From NCBI RefSeq assembly GCF_001590985.1, contig NZ_BCTX01000011.1, positions 1 to 64,000 on the forward strand: a stretch of DNA of 64,000 nt, given 5' to 3'. Below, piece after piece: positions 46,656 through 56,689 of this stretch. The stretch comes from Novosphingobium naphthalenivorans NBRC 102051 (GTDB lineage Bacteria; Pseudomonadota; Alphaproteobacteria; Sphingomonadales; Sphingomonadaceae). The notes below the pieces were generated by a model. The model had not been told where the DNA came from. It did no database searches and worked only from the letters and a program-made list of their open reading frames with translations. Position numbers and translations under genes: made by a program. How positions within the stretch are numbered: the stretch's first letter is position 1; every line of letters begins with the position of its first letter.

Positions 46656-48907
46656 CAGAACTTGGCCTTCAGGCTGATGCTGGCCTCGCGGCCGGGCTGG
46701 AAGTGGTACTGGTCATTGCCCGTGATATCACCGGCGGGACCGTCGTTGATGTCGATCGACGTGACCTTTTCGCTGTTGAACAGGTCTGACACCGTGCCTT
46801 CGACCGCGAAGATGCCGAAATCATAGCCGATCGAGAGGATCGTGTTGTGATAGGGCGAGATGCGGTAGCCCGGCGTATTGGCATCGTCGGCATATTGCAC
46901 GCCGGTGTACTTGTCGATGAGCGAGAACTTCACCGGGCCATGCTTGTACAGGACGCCGGCTGCTGCCGTGCCCTTGGGGGCCTTGGCAACCTGAAGCTTG
47001 GTGTCCTTGTCCTTGGCATCGTTGAGCGAGCCGTTGACGAACAGGGCCAGGCCGTTGTTGAAGGCATAGGTGATCTGGCCTTCCACACCTTCGTAGACGA
47101 CACCGCCCAGATTGTAGAAAACCTTGTCGCCGTCCACGGTCTTGTTGGCGAACTTGTTGTTGAAGTCGATGTGATAGTAATCGGCGTCAATCGACAGGTG
47201 CGAGCCGTGATAGACCATGCCGACCTGATAGTTGTCAGACGTCTGGGGCTTCACCGTGTTGTTGGACGGATCGATGTTGTAGAGCACGCTCAGCGGCGGG
47301 GCGAGGAAGCCCTTGGCGTATTGGGCATAGGCTGAAAGGTTGTTCGTCACCATGTAGTTGGCGGTAAGGAACGGCAGCGACTGGTGCCAGCTTTCGGAGA
47401 AGTGCGCGGGCAGGTGCGTCTTCTGGTTGGCGATAGCGCTGATCGAGCGGGTGAACTCCAGATACTTGAAGCCCGGCGTGATCTTCAGGCCCGAAATCGG
47501 CTGCAATTCCAGCTCGGCGAAAAGCTGTTCCTGGTTGCCGTGCGAATCCTGATCGTAGTTGATGTAGGTGTAGTGGGTCTTGCCGTCCGTGCCGGTGTAC
47601 TTCTGGTTGTAGTTCCAGTTGCCATAGCCGCCTGCGGCAATGTCGTACTCATAGCGCTTGCGGTGCGTGACGTTCCACTCGATCCAGCCGCCCGCGGTGA
47701 TCTTGGCCCAGGGCGTGACCTGGACCATCGCCTTCATGATGTCGCCGTAAGTGCGGTAGCTGTTGAGCTTGGCGTAACCGGGCAGGCCATCGGCCGAGGT
47801 GCGGCTCGTCGCGCCGAGAGCTGCGGCAGTATAGACCGTGCCTCCTTCGACGGTGGTGTCGGCGGCCGTGTAGGTCGAGTTGTTGTAGAAATAGGTATAG
47901 GCGCGGTTCTCGAACCGCACGCCCGGCGCGATGTCCGCTTCGAGCTTCACCAGTTCGAAGTCGGTGGTCTTGTTCGTGTAGTTGTATTTCCAGTACTGCG
48001 ACGAGGTGGGATCGTTGTTGAGCAGGTAGTGCTTGCCGTAATCCTGCACCTGCTGCAGCGTCGGGCCATCGTTGTCGGGCTGGTTGAAATGGTTCTTGTT
48101 GTAGGTCGAGAGCAGCGTCAGCTTGACGTCGGGCCCGATCGGAATGACCGCCTTTCCGAACAGGTTAAGCTGGTGATAGGGCGCATAGGACCGCACGCCG
48201 TCGGTATGGACGTACTGGCCGCCCAGCAGCACTTCGGTCCCGCCCAGCGCCTTGATCGCGCCCGACTGGAGCATCGGCCGGATCAGCCAGGTGTTGTTGG
48301 TGCCATAGGATGCGCGGACGTCGGCGCCCATGTCCTCGCGGGTGGCGCGGGAGAACAGGTTCACGCTGCCGCCGAATGTCGCCTGGCCGAGATTGCTGGC
48401 ATTGCCCGGTCCGCGGTCGACGACCACGGTCTCGATGGTGTTCGACGGGAAGAAGGTGTTCGAGTGGTGGGTCGGATCGTTGGTGTCGCCGAACGGGACG
48501 CCGTCGTAAGTGATGTTGTATTCGCCGTCCTGGAAGCCACGCAGCTGCCCCTTGGATTCGCTGATCCCCATGCCGCCGTCGCCGCCGGTGCTGGTGAAGC
48601 TGGGCGTGATGAGGGCCAGCTGGTTGAAGTCGGCGGTGGCGGGCAGCGAGTCCTCGATGAACGAGCGCGAGACGATCGCCTGCGGTTCGGTCGTGTGCAG
48701 CGATGCCGTCACCGGCGCGATTTCGTTGGCGCGCGTGCCAGTGACGATGATGTCCGAGCCTTCGGCGATGACGGTGTCGGCGTCGGTGTCCTTGCCCGGC
48801 CCACTCTCGTCGGCCCAGGCGGGAGCAGAAAGGCCTGCTGCGAGGGCTGCGAGGCTCAGGCCTGTAAGACCGGCGAACCGGCGTGAACGGATCTTGTCAT
48901 GAGGCAT
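46655..48907 (-). CDS. TonB-dependent receptor paired with the metallophosphoesterase
   Basis: The 750-residue outer-membrane receptor has a signal peptide (GLSLAALAAGLSAPAWA), a TonB-box region DIIVTGTRANEIAPV, a plug with GQLRGFQDGEYNITYDGVP and VVVDRGPGNASNLGQATFGG, and a barrel with many Tyr/Asn-rich strands ending SLKAKF. The Asn/Tyr content is high for this GC-rich region. It is translationally coupled to the phosphatase gene. GGGGGA lies before the ATG. Context suggests uptake of a phosphoester or its dephosphorylated product. Confidence 0.9.
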   Translation of the reverse strand: MPHDKIRSRRFAGLTGLSLAALAAGLSAPAWADESGPGKDTDADTVIAEGSDIIVTGTRANEIAPVTASLHTTEPQAIVSRSFIEDSLPATADFNQLALITPSFTSTGGDGGMGISESKGQLRGFQDGEYNITYDGVPFGDTNDPTHHSNTFFPSNTIETVVVDRGPGNASNLGQATFGGSVNLFSRATREDMGADVRASYGTNNTWLIRPMLQSGAIKALGGTEVLLGGQYVHTDGVRSYAPYHQLNLFGKAVIPIGPDVKLTLLSTYNKNHFNQPDNDGPTLQQVQDYGKHYLLNNDPTSSQYWKYNYTNKTTDFELVKLEADIAPGVRFENRAYTYFYNNSTYTAADTTVEGGTVYTAAALGATSRTSADGLPGYAKLNSYRTYGDIMKAMVQVTPWAKITAGGWIEWNVTHRKRYEYDIAAGGYGNWNYNQKYTGTDGKTHYTYINYDQDSHGNQEQLFAELELQPISGLKITPGFKYLEFTRSISAIANQKTHLPAHFSESWHQSLPFLTANYMVTNNLSAYAQYAKGFLAPPLSVLYNIDPSNNTVKPQTSDNYQVGMVYHGSHLSIDADYYHIDFNNKFANKTVDGDKVFYNLGGVVYEGVEGQITYAFNNGLALFVNGSLNDAKDKDTKLQVAKAPKGTAAAGVLYKHGPVKFSLIDKYTGVQYADDANTPGYRISPYHNTILSIGYDFGIFAVEGTVSDLFNSEKVTSIDINDGPAGDITGNDQYHFQPGREASISLKAKF

Positions 48908-49151
48908 TGGGAAGTCCCCCCTGGTCGATTGTCTGGGATCGATTTGGGGCGGCTATGGCTGCTGGATGACGAAACGGCGTCACTATTGTTGCAATTCGAA
49001 TATTGGGAAAATGTAATGTCTCAGGTCATTTGAAGAAAAACAAATAACCTATTTATCACAGTGTTTTGGTGTCCGATTTTGGTGGATGGGAGATTGTTGA
49101 TTATTCCCAACCCCGCAGGCATGAGGCGCCGCGTTCGATAAGGAGCATGGC

Positions 49152-49826
49152 ATGCACGTGCTTTTGGCTGAAGATGATCTGAAACTGGCCGCGATGATTG
49201 CCGAGCGGCTGCGCGCCGAGTCTCATACCGTGGCCCATGCTGGCTCCGGTCCCGAGGCACTGGAACTGGCGGAAGAGGCCGTTCCCGACGTGGTGGTGCT
49301 GGACCGTATGCTGCCCGGCATCGATGGCCTGTCGGTGCTCCGGCGCTGGCGCGAAGCTGGGCTGCAGGCGCCTGTGCTCATGCTTACCGCCCTCGACGGC
49401 ATCGATGACAGGGTGGAGGGGCTGGAATCGGGCGCCGATGACTACCTTGGCAAGCCTTTCGCCTTTTCCGAGCTGCTGGCGCGCATCAATGCGCTGATGC
49501 GGCGGGCCGCGGCGATGCAGCCCGACCTGATGCTCGAAGTGCGCGGCGTCGTTCTCGACCTGCTCAAGCGCGAGGCGCGGTGCGGGGATCAGCCTGCCCT
49601 GTTGCAGCCGCGCGAATTCCGGCTGCTCGAAGAACTGGTGCGCAACAAGGGCGATACGGTCACGCGGCAGATGCTGCTGGAAAAGGTCTGGGGGTTCCAT
49701 TTCGATCCGCAGACCAACATCGTCGAAACGCATATGAGCCGCCTGCGGGCAAAGCTGGCCGAAAGCGGCGCGCCTGATCTGATCCAGACGGTCAGGGGCG
49801 TGGGCTACAGGATCGACGAGGCCTGA
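49152..49826 (+). CDS. OmpR-family response regulator
   Basis: The 224-residue regulator has a receiver domain with acidic pair Glu7-Asp8-Asp9, phospho-acceptor Asp51 in VVVLDRMLPG, and Lys in YLGKPF. A winged-helix domain follows (about 130-222) with LLQPREFRLLEELVRNKG and QTVRGVGYRI. AAGGAG lies six bases before the ATG. The kinase gene follows after one base. Family relatives of this length (CusR, CzcR, QseB) control efflux pumps, which fits the RND operon on the other strand. Confidence 0.93.
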   Translation: MHVLLAEDDLKLAAMIAERLRAESHTVAHAGSGPEALELAEEAVPDVVVLDRMLPGIDGLSVLRRWREAGLQAPVLMLTALDGIDDRVEGLESGADDYLGKPFAFSELLARINALMRRAAAMQPDLMLEVRGVVLDLLKREARCGDQPALLQPREFRLLEELVRNKGDTVTRQMLLEKVWGFHFDPQTNIVETHMSRLRAKLAESGAPDLIQTVRGVGYRIDEA

Positions 49827-49827
49827 C

Positions 49828-51183
49828 ATGCGGAGCCGGGTCCGTATGCTGGACAGTGCCGCCTATCGCATCGCTTTCGCTTGCGCGGGCGCTTTCGCAC
49901 TGGCCAATATGCTGCTGGGCGGGGTCGTCTATGTCGCCGCGCACAAGGCGATCGTGGCGCAAGTGGAAGGGCAGATCGCCGAAGAATCGCAGTCGCTCGT
50001 CGCCGAATTCGGCGAAGGCGGCCGGCGCGAACTTCACTACGCCATTCGCGAGCGGGAAGCTGCCGGTTCGGCCAACGAACTGGTCTATGCGGTCTATTCC
50101 CCGCGCGGCGAGCAGATCGATGGTTCGATGCGGACCCGGCAGCAGCCCGCGCTGGGCTGGAGCGACATCCGTTTTGTCGATCCGGTCGAGGGACTGGACC
50201 CGGCCCGCGCGCTGGCGGTCAATCTGCCGGACGGATCGCGACTGGTCGTTGCGGCCGACAAGGAGAATGTCGAACGGATCGACGACATCATCGTATCGAT
50301 TTTCGGTGTCGCCCTGGGAGTGATCCTCCTGTTCGGCCTTGGCGCCGCGCTGTTGATCGGCCGTTACCTGCAGGGGCGCCTCGCCGGTGTGGCCAATGCC
50401 GCCGATGCCATTGTTGCCGGGCGGATGCACGAGCGTATCCCGCTCAGCCCTCGCAACGATGAGTTCGACCGGCTTGCCGCGACGCTGAATGCCATGCTGG
50501 ACCGGATCGCCGATCTCATGGCCAATCTGCGGCAGGTTTCGAGCGATGTCGCGCACGATTTGCGCACGCCTCTGGCCCAATTGCGCCAGCAGCTCGAACA
50601 CAGTCTGGCGCAGCCGCCCGACGCCTCGGCCCAGCGCGAGGTGTTGCAGGATGCGTGCGAGCGTATCGACGAAGTGCTGGGGCTGTTCGCAGCGATCCTG
50701 CGCATATCCGCGCTCGAAGGCAGTCCGCGCCGTGCGTTCGCGCCGATCGAGCTCGAACCTTTCGTCACCGATCTGTGCGAGATCTATGCCCCCGCAGTCG
50801 AGGATGGCGGACGCAGCCTGACGTGGTCGATCGCACAAGGCGGCACGATCGAAGGCGACCGCGAACTGCTGGCGCAGGCGCTGATCAACCTGCTCGACAA
50901 TGCCCAGATCCACACGCCGCCCGGAACCGGGATCGAAGTCACCCTGTCGGCCGATGCGGACGAGTTCCGCCTGACGGTTGCCGACCGTGGGCCGGGCGTG
51001 CCCGAAGCCGACTGGCCCCGCATCGCCCAGCGCTTCACCCGCCTCGAAGCCAGCCGTTCGACGCCCGGGCACGGGCTCGGCCTGAACCTTGTGCAGGCGA
51101 TCGTGCGTGCGCATGGGGGACGCATGGAAATCGGCGGCAATGCGCCGGGCTTGCGCGTTACGCTGGTCTTTCCGAAGTCATAG
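49828..51183 (+). CDS. Sensor histidine kinase
   Basis: The 451-residue inner-membrane kinase has TM1 (about 14-36), a periplasmic sensor of about 120 residues rich in charged residues, TM2 (about 156-178), HAMP, the H-box SSDVAHDLRTPLAQ with His243, an N-box (LINLLDNAQIHTPPG), and G-boxes DRGPGVP and GHGLGLNL. It phosphorylates the adjacent response regulator. The last 26 bases overlap the 3-prime end of the convergent RND gene, an arrangement that could give antisense effects. Confidence 0.93.
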   Translation: MRSRVRMLDSAAYRIAFACAGAFALANMLLGGVVYVAAHKAIVAQVEGQIAEESQSLVAEFGEGGRRELHYAIREREAAGSANELVYAVYSPRGEQIDGSMRTRQQPALGWSDIRFVDPVEGLDPARALAVNLPDGSRLVVAADKENVERIDDIIVSIFGVALGVILLFGLGAALLIGRYLQGRLAGVANAADAIVAGRMHERIPLSPRNDEFDRLAATLNAMLDRIADLMANLRQVSSDVAHDLRTPLAQLRQQLEHSLAQPPDASAQREVLQDACERIDEVLGLFAAILRISALEGSPRRAFAPIELEPFVTDLCEIYAPAVEDGGRSLTWSIAQGGTIEGDRELLAQALINLLDNAQIHTPPGTGIEVTLSADADEFRLTVADRGPGVPEADWPRIAQRFTRLEASRSTPGHGLGLNLVQAIVRAHGGRMEIGGNAPGLRVTLVFPKS

Positions 51184-54100
51184 CGGCCGCCGGTTCCGCC
51201 GGGCCTCCTTGCGGGTGCCGGTAGGCCAGGATCAGGGCGGGCAGGGCAATCAGGCTCATCGCGGTCGAGCTGATCAGGCCGCCCAGAATCACGATCGCCA
51301 TGGCGCCCTGGATTTCGCGTCCGGCCTGTCCTGCCTCCAGCGCCAGAGGCGCAAGGCCGAGGCCTGTGACGAGCGCCGTCATCAGGATCGGCGTCACGCG
51401 TTCGCGCGTGGCGCGCAGGACAGTGGCCATGGTCCAGGCTTCGCCTTCGCTGGCGACGAGGTGATCGGTATGGGCGATCAGCAGGATGGCGTTGCGCGCG
51501 GAAATGCCGAACAGGGTGACGAAACCCACCAGCGCGCCCAGTGAAAGAATCCCGCCCGTCAGCGCCACTGCCACCACGCCGCCAGTCATGGCGAAAGGCG
51601 CGGTCGTCAGGATCAGGGCGGCGGGCCGCGGGCCGCCGAAAGCGAGCGCGAGCAGGGCGATCATGCCCACCGCGGCGATGGCGACATTGATTGCGATCTG
51701 CCGCTGGGCCGCCGCTTGCCCCGCCGCCTCGCCGCCGAAATCGAGATAGACGCCTGCCGGCAGCTTCACCTTGCGGGCGATCTGCGCCTTCGCGTCGCGG
51801 ACGAAGCCGGCGATGTCGGCGCGGGTCGGGTTGGCGGTGACGATCTGCAGCCGCTGTCCGCCCTCGTGGTTGATCAGCGGGCGGCCTTCCGTCAGCGCCA
51901 GCGAGGCGATCTGATCGAGCGGGACGGTCGAACCGCCGGCCCCGCGCACGAGGACGGAGCCCAGTTCCTCGGGATCGCGCACTGTACCGGGCGGGAACGT
52001 CATCGACACGTTGGTGATCCGGTCCGCCTGCGCGACCTGAGCGGCCGTGCGGCCCTGAAAGGCCAGCTCGATGGCATCCTGCGCATCGGCCGGGCTGACC
52101 CCATGCAGCGCCATGCGCTCGGGGTCGAGACGGATCCGCATCATCGGTGATTGCGGCTGCGACTTCATCTGCACATCGGCCGCGTCGGGCACCGTGCGCA
52201 GCACGGCGGCGATCTGGGTGGCGACACGGTCCAGCGTATCGAGATCGGCGCCGTAGATGCCAATTGCGACTTTCGCGGTCTCACCCGACAGGGATTCGCC
52301 GATGCGATCGCCCAGGAAGGTCTGGGCTTCGGTGTTGAGGCCGGGATAGCTGGCCAGCACGCCGCGGATGCGGCCCAGGATTTTCTCTTCCGCATGGCCG
52401 CCGACGCTGCTGTCCAGTTCGACGTGAATTTCGCTTTCGCTAGGCGGAAAGATGTCTTCGCCCGCTTCGGCGCGGCCGATCTGCTGCTCGACGGTCGCGA
52501 CGCCGGGGATGGCAAGGAGATCGCGTGAAATGCGCGCGCCTTGCTCGCGCATCCAGGACATCGACGCACCTGCGGGTCCCCTTACGCTCAGCACGTAGTG
52601 GCGTTCCCGGAACGAGGGCAGCAGTTCCGAGCCGAAGCTGGAAAAGCCCGCGAGGGTAAGAATACCGATGACGGCGCAGGCCAGCGCGGCCTGCCTGGGA
52701 CTGGCGCAGACGGTTTCCAGAAGCCCGGCGTGACGGTCCTTGAGCCAGCCCAGAAACGCGGGCTCGGAATGCGGTTTGGTCTTGCCCAGCATCAGCATGG
52801 CGAGGGCGGGCGTGACCGTGACGGCAACGGCGAGCGACGCCAGTGTCGCCAGCAGGAAGGAAAGCGCCAGCGGGCTGAAGAAGGCTCCTTGCAGCCCGGT
52901 CAGGAACAGGATCGGCATGATCGTCAGTGCGAGCACATACGTCGCATAGACCACCGGCCCGCGCACTTCGATGGCGGCGGCTTCGATAATGCCCGCGCGG
53001 CTTGCGCCCTCGGGCGCCATGCGCAGCCGCCGGACGATGTTCTCCAGATCGACGATGGCATCATCGATCACCACGCCCAGCGCGACGGCAAGGCCGCCGA
53101 GCGTCATCGTGTTGATCGTCTCGCCCATCGTGTCGAGCACGATGAGCGCGGCCAGCAGCGACAGGGGGATCGAGAGAAACGCGATCACGGCAACCCGAAG
53201 ATCGCGCAGGAACAGCATCAGGATGAACGCGATCAGCGCCGCACCGATCAGCAGGTCCAGCTGGATTCCGGCCAGTGCGGTCTGGATGAAGTTGGCCGGG
53301 CGGTGCATCGCGGGATAGACCTTTATCCCTTGCGCCTTGAGTGTGGGCATCAGGTCCGCCAGCGCGGCTTCGGCCGTGCGCGTGGTGTCCAGCGTGTTGG
53401 CCCCGTACTGGCTGGAGAGAGTCAGCAGCAGGCCGGGCTTGCCCATGACCAGCGCATCGCCGTACTTCGGCGCGGCGGCATAGCGGACATCCGCGACATC
53501 GCCGATACGGATCTCCGGGCCTGATCCCGCAGCAGGCAGCACGGCTTCGGCAATGGCCTGCGGGGTGACGGCGCCGTTCGCGGGCTCCACCAGAATGCGC
53601 TGGTTGGGCGTTTCCGAAAAGCCGCCGCCGCGGATCGCGGTCGCGGCCCGGACCGCGCTTTCGACATCGCTCAGTGCGATATGGCGGGCGACGAGTTCGG
53701 CGGGCTTCACCTGCACTTCGATCTGCCGCTGCTCGCCGCCGAAGACATTGATCCGTGCCACCCCGCGCGCGGCGAGCAGGCGCGGGCGGACCTGCCATTC
53801 GACGATATCGCGCAACTGCATCGGGCTCAGTGTGTCACTGAGAAAGCCGATCTTCAGCAGGTCCATGGTCGAGGAGGTCAGCGGCGTCAGTTTCGGTGCA
53901 TCGACCCCGCCGGGCAATTGCGATGCAGCCTCTGCCACCGCCTCCGCGATCACTTGCCGGGCGCGGTAGGGATCGCTGCCGTCGACGAAAGTCACGGTAA
54001 TCACCGAAAGGCCCGGCACCGATTCCGATCGCACCATGGCCACGCCATTGGCGCCGTTGACTACCGCTTCAAGCGGGCGCGTGACCAGCGCCTCCACCTG

Positions 54101-54277
54101 CTCGGGCGTCATGCCGGGCGCTTCGGTCTGCACGACGGCCTGGGGCGGGACGAATTCGGGGAAGACGTCGTAGCGCGCCTTCATCACGGTGACGGTGCCG
54201 AACACCAGCAGCATGAGCGCGGCCAGCATGACCATGACTGGATGGCTCAGGCACAGGCGGATGATCCGTTTCAGCAT
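51158..54277 (-). CDS. RND efflux pump inner-membrane subunit, heavy-metal (CzcA/CusA-like) type
   Basis: The 1039-residue proton-driven transporter has twelve membrane helices in two repeats. The relay helix TM4 holds acidic residues Asp405, Asp406, Asp410 and Glu412 (GVVIDDAIVDLEN), a pattern seen in heavy-metal efflux members more than in drug pumps, although the spacing is not exactly that of CzcA. It would form the trimeric core of the tripartite pump with the adaptor and outer-membrane genes upstream. ATG at 54277 (MLKRIIRLCLSHP) is preferred over the longer frame because it matches the family N-terminus. The exported ion is not determined. Confidence 0.9.
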   Translation of the reverse strand: MLKRIIRLCLSHPVMVMLAALMLLVFGTVTVMKARYDVFPEFVPPQAVVQTEAPGMTPEQVEALVTRPLEAVVNGANGVAMVRSESVPGLSVITVTFVDGSDPYRARQVIAEAVAEAASQLPGGVDAPKLTPLTSSTMDLLKIGFLSDTLSPMQLRDIVEWQVRPRLLAARGVARINVFGGEQRQIEVQVKPAELVARHIALSDVESAVRAATAIRGGGFSETPNQRILVEPANGAVTPQAIAEAVLPAAGSGPEIRIGDVADVRYAAAPKYGDALVMGKPGLLLTLSSQYGANTLDTTRTAEAALADLMPTLKAQGIKVYPAMHRPANFIQTALAGIQLDLLIGAALIAFILMLFLRDLRVAVIAFLSIPLSLLAALIVLDTMGETINTMTLGGLAVALGVVIDDAIVDLENIVRRLRMAPEGASRAGIIEAAAIEVRGPVVYATYVLALTIMPILFLTGLQGAFFSPLALSFLLATLASLAVAVTVTPALAMLMLGKTKPHSEPAFLGWLKDRHAGLLETVCASPRQAALACAVIGILTLAGFSSFGSELLPSFRERHYVLSVRGPAGASMSWMREQGARISRDLLAIPGVATVEQQIGRAEAGEDIFPPSESEIHVELDSSVGGHAEEKILGRIRGVLASYPGLNTEAQTFLGDRIGESLSGETAKVAIGIYGADLDTLDRVATQIAAVLRTVPDAADVQMKSQPQSPMMRIRLDPERMALHGVSPADAQDAIELAFQGRTAAQVAQADRITNVSMTFPPGTVRDPEELGSVLVRGAGGSTVPLDQIASLALTEGRPLINHEGGQRLQIVTANPTRADIAGFVRDAKAQIARKVKLPAGVYLDFGGEAAGQAAAQRQIAINVAIAAVGMIALLALAFGGPRPAALILTTAPFAMTGGVVAVALTGGILSLGALVGFVTLFGISARNAILLIAHTDHLVASEGEAWTMATVLRATRERVTPILMTALVTGLGLAPLALEAGQAGREIQGAMAIVILGGLISSTAMSLIALPALILAYRHPQGGPAEPAAAMTSERPA

Positions 54278-54281
54278 GGGA

Positions 54282-55292
54282 TCAGTCGTCTTCCTGCACA
54301 GCCGAAGCGCCGCGCTCGACGGCAAACAGGGTCGTCGCGCCGTCGGTCACGATCGGCTCTCCGGCGGTCAGGCCGCGACTGACCAGCCAGCCTGCATCGA
54401 TCGGCTGAGCCTCGTCGATGGCAATGCGCCGGAACGTGCCCTTGCCCGTCCGGCGATAGGCCCAGAGCGCCCCTTGCCAGCGCACGAGCGCCGAACGCGG
54501 GACGATCACGCCGTGCTGCACGGCGCCGCCTGCCGCACGCGCCGTGAACTGCCGCCCCGCCATCGCGCTGGCCGCCATGGGCGCGGGGAGCACGGCCAGC
54601 ATCGCGGCATCCTGCAACTGCGGATCGGCCGCTGCGGCAGGGCCGATGATCCGCACCGTCTGGCTATGCTGACTGTCCGTGATCTGGACGGGCGTTCCGG
54701 GTGCCAGCGGCGGCCCCGGAATGTCGATGCGCAGCAGCGCGGCGCGCCCGGCGCCGGCATCGGCGATGAGAACACTGCGCGCGGCCGGGCTCATCCGGGC
54801 AAGGCCGGGGCCGAATTCCAGACCGAAGCGCCGCTCGGCCAGTTTGACTTGTGCCGCGTCGCTGCCGGCCTTCGCCCGCGCCGCCTCGACAGCCTGGCGC
54901 GAAGCGCTCTGGTCCTGTGCCGCAAGCGAAGCGAGCCGTTCTGCATCCGCCCGCGAGGCGGCCAGATTGGCGCGCGCGGTGGCGAGATCGGCATCGATCG
55001 AGGCCAGTGGCGACAGATCCAGCACGCGGGCAAAACCCCGGCGCAGGCCCGCTGCGGAACCGGCAACGACCGGCTGTGTCCTGATCGACGCGTGGGCCAG
55101 CTGCTGCGCGTTGAGCCGGACCACGCTGTCCTGCTCCGGCGCGTTTTCGGCAGGGCCAGCGGCCTCATCGTCGCCGTCACCCCCACTGCCGGTGCCGCTT
55201 CCGAGATGCAGCACGCCGGTTCCGGCCAGCACCAGAGCCATGACCACGGCCCCCAGCGCCGCCCAGACAGCGGGCCCGAATCCTTTCTTCAT
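54282..55292 (-). CDS. RND pump periplasmic adaptor (membrane fusion protein)
   Basis: The 336-residue adaptor has an N-terminal membrane anchor (about 7-27), an acidic Gly/Asp-rich linker (GSGTGSGGDGDDEAAG), a short alpha-hairpin (LATARANLAASRADAERLA) and beta-barrel domains ending TAGEPIVTDGA. It is the CzcB-like link between inner- and outer-membrane subunits. The acidic linker could bind metal. The start at 55292 overlaps the stop of the outer-membrane gene (ATGA). The frame is open upstream, but only as a shadow of that gene. Confidence 0.88.
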   Translation of the reverse strand: MKKGFGPAVWAALGAVVMALVLAGTGVLHLGSGTGSGGDGDDEAAGPAENAPEQDSVVRLNAQQLAHASIRTQPVVAGSAAGLRRGFARVLDLSPLASIDADLATARANLAASRADAERLASLAAQDQSASRQAVEAARAKAGSDAAQVKLAERRFGLEFGPGLARMSPAARSVLIADAGAGRAALLRIDIPGPPLAPGTPVQITDSQHSQTVRIIGPAAAADPQLQDAAMLAVLPAPMAASAMAGRQFTARAAGGAVQHGVIVPRSALVRWQGALWAYRRTGKGTFRRIAIDEAQPIDAGWLVSRGLTAGEPIVTDGATTLFAVERGASAVQEDD

Positions 55293-56689
55293 TCTTTGCT
55301 TCCCCGGTCTTGTGCCATCAGCAGTTCGGGCCCTGACAGCGGGCGCTGCAAGGCATCTTCCAGCGCGGCATCGGCGCTGTGGACCCGGACCAGCGCATCG
55401 CTGGCATTGATCCGCGCCGTCAACGCTCCGGCCTTGGCGGAAGCCCAGTCCACCCGGTTGATCGCCCCGGCCGCCATCTCGCGGTCTGCCCGTTCGGCCA
55501 GCCGCTCGGCATTCGGCAATTCGATCTCGCGGACATGCTGCAAGGCCAGGCGCGCGGCGGCGCATTCGCTCAGCGCGCTGTCGACGGCGGCCCGGGCGGA
55601 AGCGACGGCGGCTTCGACCTGCTTGCCCTTTTCGCTGCGGCTTGCCTCGGCGGCGGCGATGGCGTGGCGGTTGAGGTCCAGCGGCGGCAGCGCAAGGCCG
55701 ATGTTGAACGGCAGCTTCACCAGCCCGCGTTCCCATGTGTAGCCGGGGCTGAGGGTAATCTGCGGATATTGCCGCGCCACTTCGCCGCGCAGCGCCTGTT
55801 CCGCCTGCCCATAAGCGACCATCGCGCGCAGGATACCCGGACGCGCGAGCATCGCCTGCCGGAGCTGCTCGCGGGAAGTGGCCTGCAAGGGAAGGGGGGC
55901 GGGATCGGCAAAGCCGGGCCAGTCCGCATTCGGGAATGCAGCTTCCGGAACGCCCACGGCTGCGGCCAGCGCGATCTTCGCGGCCTCCACGGCGTGGTCC
56001 GCATCACTGGCGAGCCGCGCCGCATCGGCGCCTTCGGCCCGGACCCGCTCAAGCTCTGTCCGCGATGCTGCCCCTGCCGTCACACGCCGTTCCATGGCGG
56101 CAAGCTGCCGCGCGCGCAGATCGGCAAGCTGGTGGTAAAGGCCGGCCCGTTCCGTGCTGCCGATGCTTTCGATCAAGGCCCGATCGATCGCCATTCGCGC
56201 CGACCAGAGGGTATCGGCATAGACATAGCGGGCATCATCGACGGCGAGTGCCGCGCCGGCAATGCGGGCTTTACGAACACCGCCGATGTCGAGCGGAACA
56301 TCCAGCGCGCCGCCCAGCAGCCAGGGGGAGCTTGCGCTGGTGTCGTGGGCATATTCGCTGGCCAGCGTCAGCGTGCTTCCCGGCGCCTGCCGGGCGGCAA
56401 GCGCCTGGGCAGAGGCCGTTTCGATCCCCGCACGGGCGGCGGCAATATCGGGATTGTACAGCAGCGCAGCGGCGAGCAGCGACAGCTTGTTCCATTGCCA
56501 TGGCGCCAGGTCCGCACCGGGCGCGATCCTGCGCACCTCGCCCGCGACGGCGGCTTCGTCCAGCCGTGCCGTCTCGCGCTGCCGGGCCAGTGCCTGCGTA
56601 TCGACAGGCACGGCCTCATAGTGGGCGCAGCCTGCAAGAGTGAGAGCTGCCGCCAGTGGAACACTTCGCAGTTTCAAGGCAGAACCCAT
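55289..56689 (-). CDS. Outer-membrane efflux lipoprotein (CzcC/TolC family)
   Basis: The 466-residue protein has a lipobox (LAALTLAGC-type, Cys at about residue 22, in LTLAGCAHYE). Two TolC-like repeats with long helices follow (VKAGAASRTELERVRAEG-like and AINRVDWASAKAG). It forms the outer-membrane channel of the RND pump. The ATG at 56689 is used because it leaves a proper lipoprotein signal; the Shine-Dalgarno spacing there is poor. First gene of the operon, which runs convergently towards the two-component genes. Confidence 0.87.
   Translation of the reverse strand: MGSALKLRSVPLAAALTLAGCAHYEAVPVDTQALARQRETARLDEAAVAGEVRRIAPGADLAPWQWNKLSLLAAALLYNPDIAAARAGIETASAQALAARQAPGSTLTLASEYAHDTSASSPWLLGGALDVPLDIGGVRKARIAGAALAVDDARYVYADTLWSARMAIDRALIESIGSTERAGLYHQLADLRARQLAAMERRVTAGAASRTELERVRAEGADAARLASDADHAVEAAKIALAAAVGVPEAAFPNADWPGFADPAPLPLQATSREQLRQAMLARPGILRAMVAYGQAEQALRGEVARQYPQITLSPGYTWERGLVKLPFNIGLALPPLDLNRHAIAAAEASRSEKGKQVEAAVASARAAVDSALSECAAARLALQHVREIELPNAERLAERADREMAAGAINRVDWASAKAGALTARINASDALVRVHSADAALEDALQRPLSGPELLMAQDRGSKE

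Noticed and set aside
48955-48972. Possible Pho box before the second phosphatase-linked receptor
   Set aside because: On the minus strand TCGTCAT-N4-CAGCCAT matches only 5 of 7 positions per half; too weak to annotate.
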